A DNA stretch of 64,000 nucleotides, taken from positions 1 to 64,000 of the forward strand of contig JAFQCA010000029.1 in the NCBI GenBank assembly GCA_017399485.1, in the 5' to 3' direction. Source of the DNA: Alistipes sp. (lineage in GTDB: Bacteria > Bacteroidota > Bacteroidia > Bacteroidales > Rikenellaceae). The translations under genes were made by a program, and so were the position numbers. Positions 8,591 through 17,222 of the stretch are shown here, in pieces. Every line of letters starts with the position of its first letter. Positions within the stretch are counted from its first letter, which is position 1. The notes below the pieces were generated by a model that was given only the letters and a program-made list of their open reading frames with translations, was not told the origin of the DNA and did not search any database.

Positions 8591-8635
8591 GGGGGGGGGT
8601 AGTATTTATCAAATCGGTTGAACTCCAACCGATTT
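8591..8635. other. G9 homopolymer tract and adjacent perfect hairpin
   Basis: A run of nine G (8591-8599) lies about 60-70 bases upstream of the -7 box of the fimbrillin-like operon. Next to it AAATCGGTTG (8611-8620) pairs perfectly with CAACCGATTT (8626-8635) over a 5-base loop. Long G runs are rare in this AT-rich region and are prone to slippage. The hairpin could be a terminator remnant or a protein-binding site. Confidence 0.55.
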
Positions 8636-8639
8636 TCGA

Positions 8640-8991
8640 CAATACCATATAGTTATTCAGATTAACCATTTTCCCTTTCATAATATTTGCAAATATACAC
8701 TATTTTTATAATTATTCAAAATCCTTTAGCATTTTTTCAAAATTATATAATTTCGTATTGTATTTAGTATTACGTCATTCCACATCACGAACAGGGAGTG
8801 AGTGATGATTGGAATCTCTACTGATAATAAATTTATAGAATTGTGGCACACCACAAAACAGAGCAAAACGAATATAACTACAAATAATTTTGAATTTTGA
8901 ACCGACGCTGCGGAGCGAGGGCAGAGAGTGCTTGCACTTTTTGCCGAGCCGCGAGGAGGAAACGATTTTTTCGTAATTTTGAATTTTTCAT
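8640..8991. other. Intergenic region with GC-rich hairpin element
   Basis: No gene is visible. The first part is very AT-rich. The segment 8910-8952 stands out as GC-rich: GCGG (8910-8913) pairs with CCGC (8949-8952), GGCA with TGCC inside, and AGTGC (8927-8931) pairs with GCACT (8934-8938). It may be a dispersed palindromic element; a genome search would show. Confidence 0.45.
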
Positions 8992-8999
8992 TACCTTTG
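8992..8999 (+). promoter_or_regulatory. -7 box directly before lolD
   Basis: TACCTTTG fits TAnnTTTG and ends only 5 bases before the ATG at 9004. If transcription begins the usual 5-7 bases downstream, the lolD mRNA would be leaderless or nearly so. Confidence 0.55.
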
Positions 9000-9003
9000 T
9001 ATT

Positions 9004-9654
9004 ATGATTCAAGCAAACGATATACATAAATCATTCGGCTCGCTCGAGGTCTTGAAAGGTGTTTCACTCTCCGTCAAGCCGAGCGAAGTGGTATCCATCG
9101 TTGGTCCAAGCGGTGCAGGCAAGACTACCCTATTGCAGATTTTAGGCACTCTGTCCAAACCCGACAGCGGCTCACTCACAATCGATGGCAAACAAATCAA
9201 CACTTTAGACGATAATGCACTCTCGGATTTCCGCAACCAACGAATCGGGTTTGTATTTCAATTTCATCATCTTCTGCCCGAATTTACGGCTCTGGAAAAT
9301 GTGATGATTCCCGCGCTCATTGCACGACGCAACCGCCAAGAGGCCGAGCGAGAGGCACTGTCACTACTCAAGATGATGGAACTCGCGGAGCGTACCACCC
9401 ACAAGCCGAGCGCCCTCTCGGGTGGAGAGCAGCAGCGTGTCGCTATCGCACGTGCATTGATTAACCGCCCGGCTCTACTTCTGGCTGATGAGCCATCAGG
9501 CAACCTCGACACAAAGAATCGCGACCACATACACTCGCTCTTTTTCCGCTTGCGGGAAGAGTTAGGTCAAACAACCTTGATAGTGACTCACGACGAATCA
9601 CTTGCGGCGATGGCCGACAGGAAAATTTCTATGCGTGACGGCTTGATTCTCTAA
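9004..9654 (+). CDS. lolD: Lipoprotein-releasing ABC transporter ATPase LolD-like
   Basis: A 216-residue ABC ATPase with Walker A (GPSGAGKTT, about residues 34-42), Q-loop ([16 protein letters not shown]), ABC signature (LSGGEQQR, about 137-144), Walker B ([12 protein letters not shown]) and a switch His (THDES). The HLLPEF Q-loop and overall length match the LolD/MacB class, which extracts lipoproteins from the inner membrane or drives related MacB-type export. No LolC/E partner is near, as often in Bacteroidota. It starts a co-directional group with the TIGR02757 gene and the tRNA methyltransferase; these are probably co-transcribed but not functionally linked. Confidence 0.85.
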   Translation: MIQANDIHKSFGSLEVLKGVSLSVKPSEVVSIVGPSGAGKTTLLQILGTLSKPDSGSLTIDGKQINTLDDNALSDFRNQRIGFVFQFHHLLPEFTALENVMIPALIARRNRQEAEREALSLLKMMELAERTTHKPSALSGGEQQRVAIARALINRPALLLADEPSGNLDTKNRDHIHSLFFRLREELGQTTLIVTHDESLAAMADRKISMRDGLIL

Positions 9655-9676
9655 CACTTAAACAACCCTACCCAAA

Positions 9677-10447
9677 ATGGATAAAGAAGAGTTACGCGAC
9701 CTACTTGAACATCTGCACGACAAATACAACCGCAAGGAGTTCATCGAGCCCGACCCGATAAGTATTCCACACTCGTTCAGCGACAAAGCAGACCGCGAGA
9801 TTTCGGGTTTTCTGGCCGCTACTATCGCGTGGGGCAACCGCAAGGCCATCGTCAAGAGCGCACGGCGTATGATGCAGTATATGGACAACGCACCTGCCGA
9901 CTTTGTTAAGAATGCATCTTCACGCGACCTTGCCACGCTACAATCTTATGTTCACCGAACATTTAATGGGCAAGATTTCACGGATTTCGTTATGGGTATT
10001 CGCCATATCACTACACAATGGGGTGGCATCGGTGATTTTTTTGAGAAGAACTACGCCCAAACTCAAGATTTGACGCAAGTAATATCACTCTTTAGAAAAG
10101 AGTTTTTCTCGTGCACCCACAACCCTCATTGCGAAAAACACCTCTCGTCAATCGACAAAGGAGCAGCCTGCAAGCGTATAAATATGTACCTGCGTTGGTT
10201 TGTGCGCCACGACAACCGAGGGGTGGATTTCGGACTTTGGAAAACTATTCCGATGTCGGCACTCTATCTGCCACTTGATGTACACGTTGGCAATATGGGC
10301 CGCGCATTGGGACTTCTTGTACGCAAACAGAACGACTGGAAAGCAACAGAGGAGATAACTCGCTCACTTAGAGAGTTTAACGCCGACGACCCTGTTAGAT
10401 ATGACTACTCATTATTTGGGGCTGGAATAGACGGATACTTAAAGTAA
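9677..10447 (+). CDS. TIGR02757 (DUF2400) family protein
   Basis: A 256-residue soluble protein whose REISGFLAATIAWGNRKAIVKSA and LYLPLDVHVGNMGRALGLL segments are characteristic of the TIGR02757 family, widespread in Bacteroidota and of unknown function. The helical, HhH-like makeup and conserved K/D residues have led others to compare it with DNA glycosylase-like folds, but no activity is established. It lies 22 bases after lolD and 10 bases before the methyltransferase gene. Confidence 0.85.
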   Translation: MDKEELRDLLEHLHDKYNRKEFIEPDPISIPHSFSDKADREISGFLAATIAWGNRKAIVKSARRMMQYMDNAPADFVKNASSRDLATLQSYVHRTFNGQDFTDFVMGIRHITTQWGGIGDFFEKNYAQTQDLTQVISLFRKEFFSCTHNPHCEKHLSSIDKGAACKRINMYLRWFVRHDNRGVDFGLWKTIPMSALYLPLDVHVGNMGRALGLLVRKQNDWKATEEITRSLREFNADDPVRYDYSLFGAGIDGYLK

Positions 10448-10457
10448 AGGTTTAACT

Positions 10458-11174
10458 ATGCGCGGTAAAGGTTTCACGTTCAAGCAATTTCATATCGACC
10501 ACTCGAAATGCGCTATGAAAGTCGGCACCGACGGCACTTTGATAGGCGCTTGGGCCTCAATGCCTTACACGGAATGTCGCATACTCGACATCGGCACTGG
10601 AACAGGACTCATCGCCATAATGGCAGCACAACGCGCCCCTAAAGCCCAAATCGTTGGTATTGACATAGATAGCGACTGTATCGAGCAGGCCCGCGAAAAC
10701 GTAGCCGCCTCACCGTGGAGTGAACGTATAAACATAATACACAGTTCGTTACAGGAGTTCAGTTCAAGCGAAGATTTAGATATAATCATTTCTAATCCAC
10801 CCTATTTTGTTGATTCTCTACTCTCTCCTGACGAAAAACGCGCCACCGCAAGACACGCTACATCGCTATCATTCAGCGACTTATTCGATGGCGTTGAGCG
10901 ACTTCTTGCGCAAGATGGAATATTTGCATTGATTCTACCCCCAGCGGAGGCCGAAAGGTTTTTATCGGTTGCGCGTGGCAGACTATTTCTCAAACGTCGT
11001 TGCAACGTATGGTCCACACCCGAAAGCGGAGTTAAGCGAGTGATGATGGAGTTGCAATTACAACCACCCAAAGAGTTGCCGACAATCGAGAAATTGATAA
11101 TTGAGGATAGTGGCCCGATGGGATATAGCGCCGAATACAGAGAACTGACACGCGATTTTTACCTAAAATTTTGA
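10458..11174 (+). CDS. trmN6: tRNA1(Val) (adenine(37)-N6)-methyltransferase
   Basis: A 238-residue class I SAM-dependent methyltransferase: motif I DIGTGTGLIAIMAA (about residues 44-57), an acidic motif II (GIDIDSDCI) and motif IV ISNPPYF (about 112-118), whose NPPY marks N6-adenine methylation. The N-terminal FTFKQFHIDHSKCAMKVGTDG...LGAW-type segment is typical of YfiC/TrmN6, which methylates A37 of tRNA-Val. It is 10 bases behind the TIGR02757 gene and probably in the same mRNA. Confidence 0.88.
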   Translation: MRGKGFTFKQFHIDHSKCAMKVGTDGTLIGAWASMPYTECRILDIGTGTGLIAIMAAQRAPKAQIVGIDIDSDCIEQARENVAASPWSERINIIHSSLQEFSSSEDLDIIISNPPYFVDSLLSPDEKRATARHATSLSFSDLFDGVERLLAQDGIFALILPPAEAERFLSVARGRLFLKRRCNVWSTPESGVKRVMMELQLQPPKELPTIEKLIIEDSGPMGYSAEYRELTRDFYLKF

Positions 11175-11200
11175 TATCTCGCTCAAATAGACTATATTTG
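11170..11200 (+). promoter_or_regulatory. Promoter of the DUF4831-like gene
   Basis: TTTG (11170-11173), a 19-base spacer and TATATTTG (11193-11200) form a near-perfect Bacteroidota promoter, 29 bases before the ATG at 11230. The -33 element overlaps the stop of the upstream methyltransferase gene. Confidence 0.8.
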
Positions 11201-11229
11201 CGAAAGTAGTAAATAAAAATTTCGATGTT

Positions 11230-12108
11230 ATGAAAAGGATTATTTTTATTTTGACATTGGCTTTGGTTGGCGTAAGCGCGTCAGCACAGAATAATATCTA
11301 CAAGGCTGTTGTAGGCGTACACAAAAACGCGGAAGGCAGTGTTGTGGTATCGGACCCTTCGACAACATTGGCTGTGGACCTTACATTTGAGACGGAGCAA
11401 GTTGTTGTCGGTCCCTATGCAAAATATGCACAGAAGTATCTTGAGACTCGTGGAGCATTAGTGGATAAGAGTACAACTTCGTTAAAGAGTGCAAAGATTG
11501 CAATCGTTACAGATGATGCGCTTGCCGCAAGCGCAATTGCAGAGCCTACAACTTCGGTGACGTCATATATGGGTACAGAGGCTGAGTTCGCCAAGATTTC
11601 ACCTGACCGTTTGAGCAGTTCGGCTATGAGTCTCGACGATGCTGCTGCACAGGCTGCACAGGCTATTTATACAATACGCAAAAATCGTATGGACCTTATC
11701 AGTGGTGAGGCCGGAGAGAATGTGTTTGGCGGAGGTTTGAAAGATGCGTTAGAGGCTTTGGATGCGAAGGAGCAGGCTTACCTTGAGTTGTTCCTCGGCA
11801 AGAAGGTCACAAAGACTCATACCGAGCGTGTAATAGTGCCCATCGTAGCAGGTGTAAATGAATATGCAATTTCGCGTACAATAAACGGCAAGGCTGAAAA
11901 TCTCAAATTGGTATTGACCCCATCTGAGGCCACTCCCAAGTTCACTACTCTTTCGGAGGTGGACCCTCGTGACAAAACAGCCATCGCAGTACGTATTGCA
12001 AATATCGCAACTTGTGCAGTTATGGCAGGAGATAAGGTGGTTGGCTCTGCGGCATTACCAATATTTGAGTTGGGCCGTACGGCATACGTTGCAGGTGCAG
12101 TAAAATAG
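11230..12108 (+). CDS. Exported DUF4831-like protein
   Basis: A 292-residue protein with a signal peptide (about residues 1-19, ending SASA) and no lipobox. The sequence is Ala/Val/Thr-rich and mostly beta with an Ala-rich helical centre (about 125-165). It resembles the DUF4831 family of Bacteroidales periplasmic proteins, of unknown function. It has its own strong promoter and a terminator, so it is transcribed alone. The family call is from memory and moderate. Confidence 0.65.
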   Translation: MKRIIFILTLALVGVSASAQNNIYKAVVGVHKNAEGSVVVSDPSTTLAVDLTFETEQVVVGPYAKYAQKYLETRGALVDKSTTSLKSAKIAIVTDDALAASAIAEPTTSVTSYMGTEAEFAKISPDRLSSSAMSLDDAAAQAAQAIYTIRKNRMDLISGEAGENVFGGGLKDALEALDAKEQAYLELFLGKKVTKTHTERVIVPIVAGVNEYAISRTINGKAENLKLVLTPSEATPKFTTLSEVDPRDKTAIAVRIANIATCAVMAGDKVVGSAALPIFELGRTAYVAGAVK

Positions 12109-12134
12109 AGTATATAAAGGAAACGATAAAAATA

Positions 12135-12160
12135 TCGGGTTGTCTTTTGGGGCAGCCCGA
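12135..12160 (+). terminator. Terminator after the DUF4831-like gene
   Basis: TCGGGTTG (12135-12142) pairs with CAGCCCGA (12153-12160), with one G-T pair, followed by ATTTATTTA. It ends 12 bases before the next start. Confidence 0.65.
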
Positions 12161-12171
12161 ATTTATTTACT

Positions 12172-12837
12172 ATGGCAGATAATACCTCTCGAATGATTGC
12201 CCTGCTGGGTGCTATGCGCAAACAGATGAACGGCGCAGTGGCAGATACGATGCGATACTACGGTGAAAAATATGGACTGAACTATGGTGTCAGCCTACCC
12301 ACACTGCGACAAATAGCAAACCAAGAGCAACCAGACCACTCATTGGCACAATATCTATACAAGCAACAAGTGCGCGAACTGCGATTGGCAGCACTACATA
12401 TTGCGCAGCCTGAAAATATAACTTCAAACGAAGCGGACTTCTGGGCTGAAGGGGTAATTAATTCTGAAGTGGCAGAAGAGATGGCATTTGCAATGTTAAG
12501 CAAAGCGGCTGAGGCAAAGGCTATAATTGACAAATGGAGCGACTCGGACGATGAACTTTTGATATATACTGCGTTGATGGCAGCATCGCGGAACACCGAA
12601 AATATAAGCAAAGAGTTAATTCTAAACGTTGTAAACATTGCTACGCGTTACAACTCATCTCGTATAATAGCACAAGGCATTGTAGCGTTATTGGTCGCTG
12701 CCAACAACGCTGGTGACGAGAAGAGTATCATAGCATCAACTATCACAAAAATAAAAGAGTTGGCGATAGTACCACAGAGTGGCTTTTCGACAATACACTA
12801 CATTGCCGAAGAGTTGGAATGGCGAATTGAGGCATAG
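12172..12837 (+). CDS. DNA alkylation repair protein (AlkD-like)
   Basis: A 221-residue all-helical protein resembling the HEAT-repeat DNA glycosylases of the AlkD family: VSLPTLRQIANQ near residue 40, LYKQQVRELRLAALHIA near 63, and a central W...EVAEEMAFAML block. AlkD removes N3- and N7-alkylated purines without base flipping. It is a shortish but plausible full-length member; the catalytic Asp/Trp residues cannot be confirmed by eye. Transcribed after a terminator, apparently alone. Confidence 0.75.
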   Translation: MADNTSRMIALLGAMRKQMNGAVADTMRYYGEKYGLNYGVSLPTLRQIANQEQPDHSLAQYLYKQQVRELRLAALHIAQPENITSNEADFWAEGVINSEVAEEMAFAMLSKAAEAKAIIDKWSDSDDELLIYTALMAASRNTENISKELILNVVNIATRYNSSRIIAQGIVALLVAANNAGDEKSIIASTITKIKELAIVPQSGFSTIHYIAEELEWRIEA

Positions 12838-12860
12838 GACGGAGACACGATGTCGGTTTA

Positions 12861-13184
12861 TCAGTAGGCCTCAATCTTATCATATCGTCGAATTATCTCG
12901 GCAAGAGTCTCTACGGTCAATACCCCACTCTCACGCCACAGGCGTTGCCCACGTCGAAAAAGCATAAGTGTAGGAACTGCCATAATACGATAATGATTGA
13001 CCAACTCGGTATTTTCGTGGTGGTCGATATCGATACGAATGATGTCGAGAGTATCTATCATCACCTCCTCAAGCCTATCAAGAATCTTATGTGTCGCTTT
13101 ACAAGGGCCACACCACGTAGCATAAAAATCGACAAGTGTCAAGCGCTCGTGAGAGATAATGTTATTAAAATCCTGGAGTGTCAT
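12861..13184 (-). CDS. Thioredoxin family protein
   Basis: A 107-residue cytoplasmic thioredoxin with the active site WCGPC (residues 28-32) preceded by VDFYAT, the cis-Pro loop AVPTLMLF (about 73-80) and the RxG turn. It reduces protein disulfides. No signal peptide. It is convergent with the AlkD-like gene, with 23 bases between stops, and lies beyond the terminator of the radA operon, so it has its own promoter or reads from none seen here. Confidence 0.92.
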   Translation of the reverse strand: MTLQDFNNIISHERLTLVDFYATWCGPCKATHKILDRLEEVMIDTLDIIRIDIDHHENTELVNHYRIMAVPTLMLFRRGQRLWRESGVLTVETLAEIIRRYDKIEAY

Positions 13185-13208
13185 AGCATTTACAAATACA
13201 ATTCAAAG

Positions 13209-13245
13209 AAAAATCCTCTACGGATATTATCACGCAGAGGATTTC
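13209..13245 (-). terminator. Terminator of the radA operon
   Basis: AAATCCTCT (13211-13219) and AGAGGATTT (13236-13244) are perfect arms; on the minus strand the stem is followed by a T-rich tract. It lies about 50 bases past the radA stop. Confidence 0.8.
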
Positions 13246-13292
13246 AAATATTATGCCACATAGCAAAGTGGAGATGACGTATAAAGACCGCA

Positions 13293-14663
13293 TTATAACT
13301 CTTCACAGAAAAGGGCTCGCGGCAACTCACCTATATTATTTATATAGACAACATCTATTCCCGTTGGTAACTTCACTCCCTTACGCAGAAAGCCCGACAC
13401 TATGATACGACGAAATCCCAAACGAGCCGCTTCGCTGACACGTTGCTCGGTACGAGGCGCAGGACGCACCTCACCCGAAAGACCTATCTCGCCTGCACAA
13501 CATACTCCGTCGGCTATAGGTCGGTCATAATACGAAGAGATGACTGCCGCAACGATAGCCAAATCAAGACCTGCATCAGCAATCTTGAAGCCACCAGCGA
13601 AGTTCAAGAATACATCCTTCTGGAACATCTTGAGCCCCACACGTTTCTCCAACACTGCAAGCAACATACTCATACGACGTTGGTCGTAGCCCGTAGCATT
13701 ACGTTGCGGAGTACCATAAGCCGCATTGCTGACCAATGCCTGTACCTCGATAAGATAGGGCCTAACGCCATCAACAGATGCACCAACGGCTATACCGCTT
13801 AACGGCTCCTCGTAATGCGACAACAATATTTCAGAGGGATTATCGACGGCACGCAAGCCCGAATCCAGCATCTCGAACACGCCAATCTCGAATGTCGCAC
13901 CAAAACGATTCTTGATACCACGCAAGATACGATAGACATTATTACCATCGCCTTCAAACTGCAACACAACATCGACAATATGCTCCAAAATCTTAGGCCC
14001 GGCAATGGTGCCATCTTTGGTAATATGGCCAATAATAAAGATTGACGTTCCCGTGGTCTTGGCATACTTCAACAATGAGGCTGCACACTCCCGAATCTGC
14101 GACACACTACCAGCCGAAGAGTCAATGGTTTCGGTATAGATAGTTTGAATGGAGTCAATCACTACAACATCAGGCTGATATTGCTGAATCTGCAATAGGA
14201 TATTTTCAAGTAAAGTCTCGGAATATATATAGCACTCCTCGTTAGCAATGCCCAAACGCTCGGCACGCATACCTATCTGCTCGGCAGACTCCTCACCCGA
14301 TACATACAACGTACGCAGAGAGTGGGCTGTCAAGGCCAATTGAAGGCTTAATGTCGATTTTCCAATACCCGGCTCACCACCTAACAGCACCAAAGAGCCA
14401 GGCACAAGCCCACCACCCAATACGCGATTCACCTCGCTATTACACAAATCGAGCCTCTGATGCGTTGAGCGCTGAATCTCGCTCACTCTTTGCGGAGGTG
14501 CTTGAGGGGCAGAGGCTACTACAGCAGCAGACGCCGTAGCGGATTTGGAGATAATCTCTTCGGTAAAGGTATTCCACTCGCCACACGAAGGGCAACGGCC
14601 CATCCATTTGGGAGCCTCATAGCCACACTCACGGCAGAAATATGCCTTTTTAACCTTAGCCAT
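13293..14663 (-). CDS. radA: DNA repair protein RadA
   Basis: A 456-residue protein with the full RadA/Sms layout: an N-terminal four-Cys zinc finger (CREC and CPSC), a RecA-like ATPase with Walker A GGEPGIGKST (about residues 94-103), the RadA motif KNRFG (about 252-256), and a C-terminal Lon-like domain (from about 300). RadA promotes branch migration in recombination and DNA repair. The start codon is 8 bases downstream of the rseP stop, so it is the last gene of the M23-dxr-rseP-radA operon. Confidence 0.96.
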   Translation of the reverse strand: MAKVKKAYFCRECGYEAPKWMGRCPSCGEWNTFTEEIISKSATASAAVVASAPQAPPQRVSEIQRSTHQRLDLCNSEVNRVLGGGLVPGSLVLLGGEPGIGKSTLSLQLALTAHSLRTLYVSGEESAEQIGMRAERLGIANEECYIYSETLLENILLQIQQYQPDVVVIDSIQTIYTETIDSSAGSVSQIRECAASLLKYAKTTGTSIFIIGHITKDGTIAGPKILEHIVDVVLQFEGDGNNVYRILRGIKNRFGATFEIGVFEMLDSGLRAVDNPSEILLSHYEEPLSGIAVGASVDGVRPYLIEVQALVSNAAYGTPQRNATGYDQRRMSMLLAVLEKRVGLKMFQKDVFLNFAGGFKIADAGLDLAIVAAVISSYYDRPIADGVCCAGEIGLSGEVRPAPRTEQRVSEAARLGFRRIIVSGFLRKGVKLPTGIDVVYINNIGELPRALFCEEL

Positions 14664-14671
14664 TGAAGTAA

Positions 14672-15994
14672 CTATTTTGTAAATAATCGGTAAATATCGT
14701 TACCGTTGGCATATATAACAAGCGCCAGCAACAACGCAAAACCGATATATTGCATAATCTCCAGGAACTTATCACTTGCCTTGCGGCCTGTAAGCATCTC
14801 CCACAGAGTAAACAATGCGTGACCACCATCCAAGCCAGGAATAGGCAGGATATTGAGCACTGCAAGCATAACCGACAAGAAGGCGGTCATAGTCCAAAAA
14901 CGCAACCAATTCCACTCCGAAGGGAAGATATTGCCGATAGCAATGAAACCTCCCAACTCCTCATACATCTTGGTTTTGGGTTGGAAGATAAGTTTAAGTT
15001 GCTGCCAATAATCTGCAATAGTCTCACCCGCCATTTTAGCACCAGCAGGGATAGCCTGCCAGAAAGTGAAGGTCTTGGTGCGAGGCTGAAATATATCGCT
15101 CTTTAACAAAACACCAATTTTACCATCTGTATTTACAGGCACTCGCAACTCTGATATAGCACCAGAGCGCAGTACCGAAAGAGTAACGGTATCGCCTTTA
15201 TAACGGTTTTGTAACAAATCGGTCATTGTAGGTACATCAATCTGTTCTCCATTACAAGCGACAACTTCATCACCTACTTGCAAACCAGCCGCTTGCGCTG
15301 ATTCAGAGGCCAAAGAATCGACAATAAAGGGGATACGCAGAGTGTACAAATCCTCATATTGACGATTACGGCGCATCTCAAGCAGACTCTCGAATGGAAT
15401 GGTAAATTCTACCTGCTCGCCACCTCGATTAACGACAACCGTACGAGCATCCTTAGTCAAAAGCAGTTGGGCACGAATATCGTTTACATCGTCAATCTGC
15501 TCGCCGTCGATACTTACAACCTTATCGCCATCCTGAAAACCCATTGCTTTGGCTGTGTCGTTAAAGACATAACCCCACTTGACATCTTCGTTTGCCATAT
15601 AGGACTCACCGCTGACATAACGTATCCCAGAATAGATAATCATCGCCAGCAAGACATTCATCGTAACACCCGCTATCATAACGATAAAGCGTTGCCACGC
15701 CGGTTTGGCACGGAACTCCCACGGCTGGACGGGAGCCTGCATCTGCTCCAAATCCATACTCTCGTCAATCATACCTGCAATCTTGACGTAGCCACCTAAC
15801 GGCAACCAGCCCACGCCATATTCCGTTTCTCCCCTCTTCCACTTAAAAAGCGAAAACCAAGGGTCGAAGAATATGTAAAACTTCTCGACACGAATCTTAA
15901 AAATACGTGCCGCAAGATAGTGGCCGAACTCGTGGATTGCAACCAAGAGCGACAGGCTCATAAAGAACTGAACGACTTTAATTAATATTTCCAT
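14672..15994 (-). CDS. rseP: RIP metalloprotease RseP (site-2 protease)
   Basis: A 440-residue M50 intramembrane protease with the zinc motif HEFGH (about residues 21-25) in the first membrane helix, two periplasmic PDZ regions (one ending near GDKVVSIDGEQIDD, one near GDEVVACNGEQID), and the second zinc-site motif NILPIPGLDGGH (about 383-394) in a later helix. It cleaves anti-sigma factors and signal-peptide remnants within the membrane. It follows dxr (46-base gap), a very common pairing in bacteria, and precedes radA. Confidence 0.96.
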   Translation of the reverse strand: MEILIKVVQFFMSLSLLVAIHEFGHYLAARIFKIRVEKFYIFFDPWFSLFKWKRGETEYGVGWLPLGGYVKIAGMIDESMDLEQMQAPVQPWEFRAKPAWQRFIVMIAGVTMNVLLAMIIYSGIRYVSGESYMANEDVKWGYVFNDTAKAMGFQDGDKVVSIDGEQIDDVNDIRAQLLLTKDARTVVVNRGGEQVEFTIPFESLLEMRRNRQYEDLYTLRIPFIVDSLASESAQAAGLQVGDEVVACNGEQIDVPTMTDLLQNRYKGDTVTLSVLRSGAISELRVPVNTDGKIGVLLKSDIFQPRTKTFTFWQAIPAGAKMAGETIADYWQQLKLIFQPKTKMYEELGGFIAIGNIFPSEWNWLRFWTMTAFLSVMLAVLNILPIPGLDGGHALFTLWEMLTGRKASDKFLEIMQYIGFALLLALVIYANGNDIYRLFTK

Positions 15995-16040
15995 TTTCTA
16001 TTTAGTTTTCTAATCTATTATTTTGATATACTATTAATTA

Positions 16041-17198
16041 CTATTTGCATTGACGAAGATACTCTTCGGCCAGACGACGCGACTCCTCGTTTGAGGCCTC
16101 ATAATCCGCAAGTGTAGGATGCTCGATAAATGTGGCACGCTCAAGCGAATACTCTATGGCGGCAGTTATATCAGTAAATCGGCATTTACCTGCCAAAAAT
16201 GCAGCCACGGCAACCTCATTAGAGCCATTCATAACACAGGCTGCCGTTCCTCCACGACGCATACAATCGTAAGCGATATCGAGAGCAGGATACTTATCTC
16301 TATCAGGCTCTGCAAACGTGAGCGTAGGGTTTGCCAAAAAATCGAAACGCTCACTCGGGCGTGAGGCACGATATGGATACATCAAGGCATAACTGATGGG
16401 CATATGCATATCGGGCGTACCCAACTGAGCCTTGATAGCACCATCTTCGAATTCAACCATAGAGTGAACTATCGACTGAGGGTGAATCAACACAGATATA
16501 CGGTCAGCATCAACGCCAAAAAGCCAATGAGCCTCGATAACCTCGAAACCCTTATTTACAAGTGTCGCGGAATCAATCGTAATCTTTGCACCCATAGACC
16601 ATTGTGGATGTTTCAAGGCCCTCTCTGGTGTAACATCACGCAACTGCTCCTTGGGCACGTCACGTAATGCACCGCCACTACAAGTAACTATCATACGACG
16701 AATCGGTGACCTCTCGCCCGTAAGGCACTGAAAAATAGCAGAGTGCTCGGAATCAACAGGTAATATAGGAACTCTTTTCTCGGTAGCAAGACGCATAACC
16801 AAATCGCCACCCACGACCAATGTTTCCTTATTTGCCAAAGCAATCTTCTTACCCGCCTCAATCGCTGCGATTGTGGGATGAAGGCCCGCATAGCCAACAA
16901 GGGCATTTACAACAACATCGACCTCTCCGCTACGAACAACTTGACAGATAGCATCGCTACCTGTATATACCTTAATGGGATACGCCGACAAGGCATCTCG
17001 CAGAGCCTCATATTTTGTTGTATCGGCAATAACCACACAGTCGGCATCAAACTCAATGGCCTGTTTTGCCAGAAGTTGCCAATTAGAGCCTGCCACCAAC
17101 GAATTTACTTCAAATAGTTCGGGATTCTCGGCTACGATATCAAGAGTTTGGACTCCAATGGAGCCCGTTGAGCCGAGTATAGATAGACGTTGCTTCAT
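16041..17198 (-). CDS. dxr: 1-deoxy-D-xylulose 5-phosphate reductoisomerase
   Basis: A 385-residue enzyme of the MEP isoprenoid pathway: NADPH site GSTGSIG (about residues 8-14), metal/substrate site PVDSEHSAIFQ (about 146-156), SCSGGALRD loop (about 173-180) and WSMGAKITIDSATLVNKG (about 201-218). It converts DXP to MEP in the cytoplasm. The window also carries ispE, the later kinase of the same pathway, on the other side. Dxr is in one operon with an M23-like gene, rseP and radA. Confidence 0.97.
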   Translation of the reverse strand: MKQRLSILGSTGSIGVQTLDIVAENPELFEVNSLVAGSNWQLLAKQAIEFDADCVVIADTTKYEALRDALSAYPIKVYTGSDAICQVVRSGEVDVVVNALVGYAGLHPTIAAIEAGKKIALANKETLVVGGDLVMRLATEKRVPILPVDSEHSAIFQCLTGERSPIRRMIVTCSGGALRDVPKEQLRDVTPERALKHPQWSMGAKITIDSATLVNKGFEVIEAHWLFGVDADRISVLIHPQSIVHSMVEFEDGAIKAQLGTPDMHMPISYALMYPYRASRPSERFDFLANPTLTFAEPDRDKYPALDIAYDCMRRGGTAACVMNGSNEVAVAAFLAGKCRFTDITAAIEYSLERATFIEHPTLADYEASNEESRRLAEEYLRQCK

Positions 17199-17222
17199 TA
17201 TAGGTTACTAAAAATTCTCTCC

